Position numbers and translations under genes: made by a program. From an uncultured Faecalibacterium sp. (GTDB lineage Bacteria; Bacillota; Clostridia; Oscillospirales; Ruminococcaceae), in assembly GCA_945982465.1 (NCBI GenBank), contig CAMFSB010000023.1:1-12241 (forward strand): DNA of 12,241 bases, given 5' to 3'. Numbering within the stretch: the stretch's first letter is position 1; the number at the start of each line of letters is the position of its first letter. Below, piece by piece: positions 6,605 through 12,241 of this stretch. The notes beneath the pieces were generated by a model, which saw nothing but the letters and a program-made list of their open reading frames with translations, was not told the DNA's origin and ran no database searches.

Positions 6605-7396
6605 ATGCCGACCATTCGCCTGGCTGCCAGCAACATCGGCTGGAAAAAAGAGGATGACGAACGCATTTACGCCAAAATGAAAGCGCTGGGCTATACCGGG
6701 CTGGAGATCGCGCCCACCCGCATCTTTCCCGACCAGCCCTACGACCGGCTGCCCGCTGTGGCACTGTTCGCTGCGTACATCTACCAGAATTACGGCTTTG
6801 TGATCCCCAGTATGCAAAGCATCCTGAACGGCAAAAGCGAAAGCTTGTTCGACGAAGCCGGCGCCTACGCCCTGACTGAATACCAGGCCGGCGCGTACCG
6901 CTCTGCCCAAAGCTGCCGCTGCCCCAGCCTTGTGTTCGGCTGCCCGCGCAACCGCAGCGTCCCGGCGGGCAAAACCGTTTTTGATGCAGACGATTTCTTC
7001 CGCGAAAATGGTTTTCTCGCCGCGCAGAAGGGCGTGACGCTGGCGCTGGAGACCGTGCCGCCCTGCTACAATACCAATTTTTTGAACCGCACCGCCGACA
7101 CCTTTGCCTATGTGCGCCATCTGGGTGCGCCGGGCCTGGCGGTGAACCTGGACATCGGCGCCATGCTCACCAACGGCGAGCGCCTGGCCGATTTTGTCAA
7201 CGACCTGCCGCTGGTCAGCCATATCCACATCAGCGAGCCGGGCCTTGCGCCCATCGCCCCGCACCCCATCCACCGGGAGCTGGCGCTGCTGCTCAAGGGG
7301 CTGGGGTATCAGGGCTTTGTGTCCATCGAGATGAAAACCACCGACGCTGACACCATGGAAGCGGCGCTGGACTATGTGGCGGAGGTGTTTGCATGA
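6605..7396 (+). CDS. Sugar phosphate isomerase/epimerase-like TIM-barrel protein (xylose isomerase-like)
   Basis: This 263-residue protein of the AP endonuclease 2/xylose isomerase-like superfamily probably isomerises or epimerises a sugar or sugar derivative with a divalent metal. The barrel begins at once (IRLAASNIGW, 4-13; GYTGLEIAPTRIF, 29-41). The four expected metal ligands are visible in order: Glu149 (LALET), Asp183 (NLDIG), His208 (SHIHISEPG, 205-213) and Glu242 (SIEMK). The length is normal for the family. The gene starts one base after the SDR stop and its TGA overlaps the next ATG (ATGA, 7393-7396), so it is translationally linked to both. Homologues of this superfamily are common beside SDR and glycosyltransferase genes in polysaccharide loci; the exact substrate is unknown. 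It is probably cytoplasmic. Confidence 0.87.
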   Translation: MPTIRLAASNIGWKKEDDERIYAKMKALGYTGLEIAPTRIFPDQPYDRLPAVALFAAYIYQNYGFVIPSMQSILNGKSESLFDEAGAYALTEYQAGAYRSAQSCRCPSLVFGCPRNRSVPAGKTVFDADDFFRENGFLAAQKGVTLALETVPPCYNTNFLNRTADTFAYVRHLGAPGLAVNLDIGAMLTNGERLADFVNDLPLVSHIHISEPGLAPIAPHPIHRELALLLKGLGYQGFVSIEMKTTDADTMEAALDYVAEVFA

Positions 7397-8247
7397 GCGA
7401 AGAACCGATGCGCCGGCCGGAGCCGCCCAATGCGGAGCGGCGCTTTTCCCAGCCGACGGCTGTGCCGGGACAGCCCGGCGTGCCCGCCTATACGGTGACG
7501 GAACTTGGCCCCCGCGCCGCAAAATACTGCCTTCTCATCCCGATCATCAACGAGGGGCAGCGCATCCTGCATGAGCTGGATCGGGGCATGGCCGCCGGTG
7601 TGCCGCAGCAGGTGGATGTCATTCTGTGCGACGGCGGCTCTACCGACGGCAGTATGGCCCCGAAGGGGCTGGCTGCCCGCGGCGTGAACACCCTGCTGGT
7701 CAAAACCGGCCCGGGCAAACAGGGCGCCCAACTGCGCATGGGGCTGCACTTTGCGCTGGAGCGCGGCTACGAGGGCGTTCTGACCATCGACGGCAACGAC
7801 AAGGATTCCATCGAGAGCGTACCGCTGTTTGTGCAAAAGCTGGACGAGGGCTACGGCCTTGTGCAGGGCAGCCGGTTTATCCGGGGCGGCGAAGCGGTGA
7901 ACACGCCGCTGTCGCGCTGGCTGGCGGTGCAGTTGATCCATGCGCCGGTCATCAGCCTGGCCGCCGGCCAGCGCTTTACCGATACCACCAATGCTTACCG
8001 TGCCTACAGCCGCGCCTACCTGACCGACCCGCGGGTGCAGCCGCTGCGCGACATTTTTATGGGCTATGAGCTGCTGGCGTATCTTTCGGTGCGGGCCACC
8101 CAGTTGGGGTACACAGCCTGCGAGGTGCCGGTGCGCCGCGCCTACCCCAAGGGCGAAAAGACCCCCACCAAGATCAAGGGCCTCAAGGGCAACAGCGACC
8201 TGCTGCGCTGCCTGTGGGGGGCGCTGACGGGGAAGTATAACCCCTGA
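7393..8247 (+). CDS. Family 2 glycosyltransferase, soluble, DPM1-like
   Basis: This 284-residue inverting glycosyltransferase has a GT-A fold. After a Pro-rich, probably disordered N-terminus (1-42), the fold starts at YCLLIPIINEG (45-55). The nucleotide-binding DGGSTDG is at 80-86, a GPGKQGAQLRMGL block lies at 106-118, and DGNDKD (133-138) takes the place of the metal-binding DXD motif. GSRFIRGG (159-166) and TDTTNAYRAYSR (196-207) fit the polyprenyl-phosphate-sugar synthase/GT2 group. No convincing TM segment is present, unlike the second GT2 in this operon. The start ATG lies within the stop of the preceding gene. Donor and acceptor are unknown. A 59-base gap follows before the FAD enzyme. 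Confidence 0.88.
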   Translation: MSEEPMRRPEPPNAERRFSQPTAVPGQPGVPAYTVTELGPRAAKYCLLIPIINEGQRILHELDRGMAAGVPQQVDVILCDGGSTDGSMAPKGLAARGVNTLLVKTGPGKQGAQLRMGLHFALERGYEGVLTIDGNDKDSIESVPLFVQKLDEGYGLVQGSRFIRGGEAVNTPLSRWLAVQLIHAPVISLAAGQRFTDTTNAYRAYSRAYLTDPRVQPLRDIFMGYELLAYLSVRATQLGYTACEVPVRRAYPKGEKTPTKIKGLKGNSDLLRCLWGALTGKYNP

Positions 8248-8293
8248 ACGCCGGCGCGCAGCAAACGCTTGTTGTGATCGGCGCGGCATGCGA

Positions 8294-8300
8294 GAAAGGA
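8294..8300 (+). promoter_or_regulatory. Ribosome binding site deciding the FAD-oxidoreductase start
   Basis: GAAAGGA (8294-8300) lies six bases before ATG 8307. An alternative in-frame start at 8274 has no comparable site and adds 11 residues ahead of the dinucleotide-binding strand, which normally begins close to the N-terminus. So 8307 is preferred. Confidence 0.65.
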
Positions 8301-8306
8301 ATCGCC

Positions 8307-9428
8307 ATGACCTACGATAAAATCATTCTGGGCGCGGGCCTGTACGGCCTGTATGCGGCCGAGCGCTGCGGCGCCCGCGGCCAGCGGGTGCTGGTGCTGG
8401 AGCGGGACGCTACGCCGTTCCGCCGTGCTACCACCATCAACCAGGCCCGGGTGCACCAGGGCTACCATTACCCCCGCAGCTATTCCACGGCCATCAAGAG
8501 CGCACACTATTTCGAGCGTTTTTGCCGCGATTACGAGTTCTGCCTGCTGAAAGATTTTGACCAGGTCTACGCCACCAGCGCGAAGTTTTCGTGGACGGAT
8601 GCGGCGGCATTCCGCAAGTTCTGCGCTGCGGCCCACATCCGCTGCGACGGGGTGGACCCGGAAAAATACTTCCGGCCGGGGCTGTGCGACGGCGCGTTTT
8701 TAACCACCGAGTACACCTACGACGCGCAGATCCTGAAAGAGTATCTGCTGAAGCGTATTGCCGCCATGCCCGGCGTGGAGATCGCCTATTCCCATAAGCC
8801 CGACCGCATCGAACGGGCGGGCAGCGTCTGGCGGGTGACGGCGGGCGAGCGCACCGACGAAGCGCCTTTTTTGCTCAACGCCACCTACGCGGGCGTGAAC
8901 GATGTGCACCGCATGATGGGCTTTGAGCCGTTCAAAATCAAATACGAGCTGTGCGAGATGATCCTGTGCACGGTGTCGCCCGCGTTCCAGAATGTGGGCA
9001 TCACGGTGATGGACGGGCCGTTCTTTTCCATTATGCCGTTCGGCCGCACGGGGCTGCACAGCATGAGCGCGGTTACCTTTACCCCGCACAACACCAGCTA
9101 TGAATCGGTGGCCACCTTTGACTGCCAGCAGCGCTCGGGCGGGCTGTGCCGGCCAGGCGATCTGTACAACTGCAACGACTGCCCGGCCCGGCCCGAAAGC
9201 GCCTGGCCCTATATGAGCCGGCTGGCCCGCAAGTATCTGCGGGAGGAATACGGCTTTGAATACCATTCCAGCCTTTACAGCATGAAGCCGATTTTGAAAG
9301 CCAGTGAGATCGATGATTCCCGCCCCACCGTGGTGCGCCGCTATTCCAGCGACCCTGCGTTTATCAGCGTGCTGTCGGGCAAGATCAATACGGTTTACGA
9401 TTTGGACGAGGTGCTGGACAATGACTGA
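8307..9428 (+). CDS. FAD-dependent oxidoreductase (DAO/amine-oxidase-like) of a sugar-modification cluster
   Basis: This 373-residue flavoprotein begins with the FAD Rossmann motif GAGLYG (9-14), and Glu32 ends the second strand (VLVLERD), fitting ribose binding. A conserved-looking NQARVHQGYHYPRS segment (45-58) follows, and the C-terminal part closes with LSGKINTVYDLDE (356-368), the position of the second FAD-contacting region. The family oxidises or rearranges C-N or C-O centres; the substrate is unknown. Four cysteines cluster at 273, 281, 289 and 292 (spacing 7, 7, 2), a possible metal or disulfide site not typical of DAO enzymes. It is not clearly UDP-galactopyranose mutase. Its stop overlaps the next gene by eight bases. 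Context suggests it acts on the sugar made by this operon. Confidence 0.83.
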   Translation: MTYDKIILGAGLYGLYAAERCGARGQRVLVLERDATPFRRATTINQARVHQGYHYPRSYSTAIKSAHYFERFCRDYEFCLLKDFDQVYATSAKFSWTDAAAFRKFCAAAHIRCDGVDPEKYFRPGLCDGAFLTTEYTYDAQILKEYLLKRIAAMPGVEIAYSHKPDRIERAGSVWRVTAGERTDEAPFLLNATYAGVNDVHRMMGFEPFKIKYELCEMILCTVSPAFQNVGITVMDGPFFSIMPFGRTGLHSMSAVTFTPHNTSYESVATFDCQQRSGGLCRPGDLYNCNDCPARPESAWPYMSRLARKYLREEYGFEYHSSLYSMKPILKASEIDDSRPTVVRRYSSDPAFISVLSGKINTVYDLDEVLDND

Positions 9429-10335
9429 AAATAAGGAAAAGAATTTTATCACGGCAGTGGTGTATCTGCACGATGATGAAGCCCGGGTCGTGCCGTTTGT
9501 ACAAGTGCTGAACGAACGGCTTGACGCCCGCTTTGAACAATACGAGATCATCGCGGTGGACGACCGCTGCGCGGATGGAACGGTGGAAAAATTGCGCACC
9601 TGGGCAAAAGACCTGCAAAAGCCGCTGACCATCCTGCACATGAGCCTGTATCAGGGCGTGGAAAGCGCCATGAACGCCGGGCTGGACTGCGCCATCGGCG
9701 ATTATGTGTACGAGTTCGACAGCGCCGAGGCTCCTTGGCCGGCGGACTGCATCGGCGCCGCGTACGACGCCGCCCTGCAGGGCAGCGACATCGTTTCGGT
9801 GTGCCCGGACCGGCAGCGGGTGACCAGCCAGTGGTTTTACCGGCTGTTCAACGCCAATAGCCATTCGGCGTACAAGCTGCGCACCGACGCGTTCCGCCTG
9901 GTGAGCCGCCGGGCCATCAACCGGGTGCACGCCGTGTCGGAAAAGCTGCCCTACCGCAAGGCGGCGTACGCGGCCAGCGGCCTGAAAATGACCGACCTTG
10001 TGTACGAGGGCGCGGCGCCCCGGCGCGCGCAGGGGCGCATGGGCCTGGCGGTGGACAGCCTGGCGCTGTACACCGACGCGGGCTACAAGCTCAGCCTGGG
10101 GCTGACCGGCGCCATGCTGCTGCTGACGCTGTTTGAACTGGTGTATACGCTTGTGATCTACTTCAACGGCCGCCCCATCGAGGGCTGGACCACCACCATG
10201 CTGGTGCTGACCGTGGGCTTTTTGGGGCTGTTTGCCCTGTTTGCCGTGGCGTTGAAATACCTGAGCCTGATCCTGGAGCTGACCTTCAAGCGGCAGACAA
10301 GCCTGGTGGAGGGCATCGAAAAAATCCAGAAATAA
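9421..10335 (+). CDS. Family 2 glycosyltransferase with two C-terminal TM helices (GtrB/polyprenyl-phosphate-sugar synthase-like)
   Basis: A 304-residue protein with a cytoplasmic GT-A domain (about 8-215) and two TM helices (about 226-248 and 260-285). That is the architecture of GtrB/CsbB enzymes, which put a sugar on undecaprenyl phosphate at the inner membrane face. VDDRCADGT (46-54) is the nucleotide-binding motif, MNAGLDCAIGDYV (84-96) a conserved helix, and RTDAFRLVSRRAI (154-166) matches the acceptor block. The usual DADLQDPP metal motif is degenerate: EFDSAEAP (98-105) keeps only Asp100. Start ATG 9421 lies eight bases inside the end of the FAD gene; a start at 9304 inside that gene is unlikely. 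It is expected to supply a lipid-linked sugar to the following GT-C-like protein (inference). Confidence 0.87.
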   Translation: MTENKEKNFITAVVYLHDDEARVVPFVQVLNERLDARFEQYEIIAVDDRCADGTVEKLRTWAKDLQKPLTILHMSLYQGVESAMNAGLDCAIGDYVYEFDSAEAPWPADCIGAAYDAALQGSDIVSVCPDRQRVTSQWFYRLFNANSHSAYKLRTDAFRLVSRRAINRVHAVSEKLPYRKAAYAASGLKMTDLVYEGAAPRRAQGRMGLAVDSLALYTDAGYKLSLGLTGAMLLLTLFELVYTLVIYFNGRPIEGWTTTMLVLTVGFLGLFALFAVALKYLSLILELTFKRQTSLVEGIEKIQK

Positions 10336-10351
10336 GCCGGCGCCGCCGCGC

Positions 10352-10357
10352 AGGAGG
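10352..10357 (+). promoter_or_regulatory. Ribosome binding site for a TTG start
   Basis: AGGAGG (10352-10357) lies eight bases before TTG 10366, which opens the long membrane-protein frame. An ATG at 10358 abuts the site but is out of frame and reaches a stop after three codons. No in-frame ATG occurs until well within the first TM helix region, so the TTG start is favoured. Confidence 0.7.
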
Positions 10358-10365
10358 ATGGAGAA

Positions 10366-12045
10366 TTGAACAAGCTGACAAGTATTTTCAAAAAGGATCT
10401 GTCCCGCCGGGCGTTCTGGGTGCTGGTGGTTGTGGTGTTCGCAGCCAAGGCGGTGCTGGGCTATGCCCAGAATATTTACATCACAGTGGGCGGCGCGCCG
10501 CTGGATGACGAACTGATGTTCAAGGCGGCCCAGAGCATCTCAGCCGGGAACTGGCTGGGGGAATACAACTACCTGACCCTTTCCAAGCAGATGTTCTTTG
10601 CGGTGTGGCTGGCGTTCTGCCACGCGGTGCATATCCCTTACCTGATTGCGGGCCAGCTTTTGCTGTGCGGGGCCGCGCTGGCCATGGCGCAGGCGTTTGC
10701 GCCGGTGCTGCGCACCTGTAAAAGCCGCTTTGCCCTGTTTGCGGCGCTGGCGTTCAGCCCGGCGGCCGCGGCCAGCTTTACGCTGCGGGTGTACCGGGAT
10801 AATATCTTCCCATCCGAGTGCATTCTGTTGTTCGCCGGCATGATCGGCGCGGCGCTGCGCTGTAAGCGGGGGCTGCGCGGGTACTGGCCCTGGCTGGCGC
10901 TGGCGGGCGTGGGGCTGGGCACGGCCCGCATCACCCGCGAGGACGGCATCTGGCTTTTGCCCTTTGCGCTGGTGGGCACAGCGGTCATTCTGGTCGCCAT
11001 CCTGCGGGAAAAGGGGCTGGACCACAAGCTGGTGCGCTGCCTGGCGCAGGCGGTGCCCTATGGGGTGCTGGCGGCTTTTGTGCTGACGATCAGCGCCATC
11101 AACTATACGCATTACGGCGTGTTCACCACCAGCGATTTTTCCGAGGGCAGCTTTGCCGCCGCCTACGGCGCCATGACCCGCGTGGAACACGAGGAATGGA
11201 AACCGCTGGTGCCTGTGCCGAAGGATGTGCGCGAAAAGCTGTATGATGCTGTGCCTCAATTGCAGCCGCTGCGCTACTGGCTGGAGGAATACGTTCCGTT
11301 CCAGATTGGGTTTATGAGCAAGGAAGTGGGCGACTATCAGGCCGGCAGCTTTTACTGGGTGCTGCGCCGTGCCGCCCAGGAGGAGGGCATCTACGAAACT
11401 GCCGCCGGCGCCGAACGCTACTGGCAGACCGTGGCGGACGCCGTCAATACAGCCATCGACGAGGGCGTGCTCACCGCGTCGGTAGGCAAACGCAGCTCCA
11501 CCACGCCCATCATCCGGGCGGAGTATGTGCTGCCCACCCTGCAGGAAACGGTGCGCAGCTTTTTCTACTGCCTGACCTTCCGGGACTGCAGCTGCTATTG
11601 CTCCGGCGAAGGCAGCATGAGTCAGGCACTGCCGGAGGATGCAAAACTTTACCGGGATTATTTGGGCAATTATGTAAACTATGCAGCGATCGAGGGCACA
11701 GGAATGCCGTATTATGGTACGAGAGATTTGTGGATCTACCATTGTTTTGACGCGCTGATTTACCTGTACGCTTGGCTGATTCCGGTGCTGTTTGCGGCAG
11801 CGCTGGCTGTGCAGCTGCGCCGTTTGATCCGTATGATCCGCACAAAAAATGCCGACGGCCTGCTGGTCTGGCTTATCCTGCTGGGCGTGCTGGGCATGGC
11901 GCTGCTGCGCTGCGCCATGATCGCCTTTATGGAGGTGGCCGCCTTTAACATCGGCACCTACGTGATGTATCTGGCCAGCGTGCACCCGCTGCTGATCACC
12001 TATGCGGTAGCGGGCGTTCTGGCAAAACCGGGGGAAAAAGCATGA
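10366..12045 (+). CDS. Large polytopic membrane protein, GT-C-like glycosyltransferase candidate
   Basis: This 559-residue membrane protein starts with TTG. Hydrophobic segments lie at about 17-34, 73-90, 92-112, 121-140, 151-165, 174-188, 193-213 and 226-246, and at the C-terminus at 464-484, 499-520 and 527-552. A large polar domain (about 247-460) sits between them, probably outside the membrane. APLDDEL (44-50) after TM1 is placed like the catalytic acidic motif of GT-C enzymes such as ArnT and PMT, and TREDG (190-194) recurs in bacterial membrane proteins of this type; both are motif-level evidence only. The loop contains C402 and the tight C408-x-C-x-C412 cluster. Its place after a GtrB-like GT2 and before an MBOAT suggests lipid-phosphate-sugar-dependent transfer. 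The end overlaps the next gene by four bases. Confidence 0.75.
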   Translation: MNKLTSIFKKDLSRRAFWVLVVVVFAAKAVLGYAQNIYITVGGAPLDDELMFKAAQSISAGNWLGEYNYLTLSKQMFFAVWLAFCHAVHIPYLIAGQLLLCGAALAMAQAFAPVLRTCKSRFALFAALAFSPAAAASFTLRVYRDNIFPSECILLFAGMIGAALRCKRGLRGYWPWLALAGVGLGTARITREDGIWLLPFALVGTAVILVAILREKGLDHKLVRCLAQAVPYGVLAAFVLTISAINYTHYGVFTTSDFSEGSFAAAYGAMTRVEHEEWKPLVPVPKDVREKLYDAVPQLQPLRYWLEEYVPFQIGFMSKEVGDYQAGSFYWVLRRAAQEEGIYETAAGAERYWQTVADAVNTAIDEGVLTASVGKRSSTTPIIRAEYVLPTLQETVRSFFYCLTFRDCSCYCSGEGSMSQALPEDAKLYRDYLGNYVNYAAIEGTGMPYYGTRDLWIYHCFDALIYLYAWLIPVLFAAALAVQLRRLIRMIRTKNADGLLVWLILLGVLGMALLRCAMIAFMEVAAFNIGTYVMYLASVHPLLITYAVAGVLAKPGEKA

Positions 12046-12241
12046 GTTTTACCTCGCCGTCCTTTTTTGTGTTTCTTGCTGCGTGCTGCGCGGCGTATTA
12101 TCTGGCGCCCCGCCGCTGGCAGAACAGCGTGCTGCTGGTGTGCAGCCTGTGGTTTGCCGCGGCGTGCGGCGCGGCTACGCTGGCTGTATTGTGCGCGGAG
12201 ATCCTTTGCACCTACGGGCTGGCACTGGCGCTGGGGCATGC
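12042..12241 (+). CDS. MBOAT-family O-acyltransferase, N-terminal part, runs off window
   Basis: The frame starts with ATG at 12042 inside the stop of the preceding gene (ATGA) and is open to the end of the window, giving 66 codons. The sequence starts MSFTSPSFFVFLAACCAAYY, followed by LAPRRWQNSVLLVCSLWFA. This closely fits the N-terminus of AlgI/DltB/PatB-type MBOAT proteins (MxFxSxxFLxFxxxxxxxYY, then PxRRxxN and a Trp/Phe-rich second helix). MBOAT enzymes move an acyl group, often acetyl, to a sugar or polymer hydroxyl across the membrane. The catalytic His region would lie beyond the window, so identity rests on the N-terminus and on the operon. Only about 66 of a usual 450-500 residues are visible. 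Confidence 0.72.
   Translation, partial: MSFTSPSFFVFLAACCAAYYLAPRRWQNSVLLVCSLWFAAACGAATLAVLCAEILCTYGLALALGH

Noticed and set aside
4762..6666. A 634-codon open frame on the minus strand
   Set aside because: It lies opposite two well-supported plus-strand genes and the terminator between them. Its product is low-complexity (Ala, Gly, Gln, His, Arg), has no domain, and is explained by the lack of stops in GC-rich antisense DNA.
8307..9428. UDP-galactopyranose mutase as the identity of the FAD enzyme
   Set aside because: Only the N-terminal FAD motif is shared with certainty. I could not find mutase-specific motifs, so a general FAD-oxidoreductase call is kept.
10540..11985. A 481-codon open frame on the minus strand
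   Set aside because: It is antisense to the GT-C-like membrane gene, has a His/Gln/Arg-rich composition, and shows no ribosome site or recognisable motif.

Overview
The window looks like chromosomal DNA of a GC-rich low-branching Firmicute, most likely a gut Clostridia of the Oscillospiraceae/Ruminococcaceae type (inference). The reasons are strong GGAGG-type ribosome sites, tightly packed GC-rich genes with GC-ending codons, a SpoIIQ-like LytM peptidase, and a bacterial type-B carboxylesterase. No RNA gene, insertion sequence, phage gene or CRISPR array was seen.

Layout. (1) Positions 1-1100 (+) hold the 3' part of a type-B carboxylesterase. It converges on a minus-strand operon across a long, nearly perfect, bidirectional terminator (1207-1251). 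(2) Positions 1280-4564 (-) form a three-gene operon: a PfkB kinase (psuK-like), a pseudouridine-5'-phosphate glycosidase (psuG), and a polytopic GT-C type membrane glycosyltransferase. The first two are coupled by an ATGA overlap and should degrade pseudouridine to uracil and ribose 5-phosphate. The membrane protein is visibly AT-richer than everything around it and has no obvious link to pseudouridine. (3) The divergent intergenic region (about 4568-4767) carries a vegetative-type promoter for psuK on the minus strand. On the plus strand it has a sequence resembling a forespore (sigma-G/sigma-F) promoter and a leader hairpin. (4) Positions 4768-5529 (+) encode a single-TM M23/LytM protein resembling SpoIIQ, closed by a strong terminator (5548-5596).

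(5) From 5680 to the window end (+) runs one compact operon of at least seven genes with its own promoter: an SDR-type nucleotide-sugar enzyme, a xylose-isomerase-like TIM barrel, a soluble GT2, an FAD-dependent oxidoreductase, a GtrB/DPM1-like GT2 with two C-terminal TM helices, a large GT-C-like membrane protein, and the N-terminus of an MBOAT O-acyltransferase. Four of the six junctions overlap or are separated by one base.

Read together, region 5 looks like a self-contained route for making and exporting a modified sugar. Three soluble enzymes (SDR, isomerase-like, FAD oxidoreductase) could make or tailor the sugar. The TM-anchored GT2 could load it on a polyprenyl phosphate. The GT-C protein could move it to an acceptor outside the membrane, and the MBOAT protein could acylate the product. 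The families and operon structure are seen in the sequence; the pathway order, sugar and acceptor are inference. This operon is the best candidate in the window for an undescribed system.
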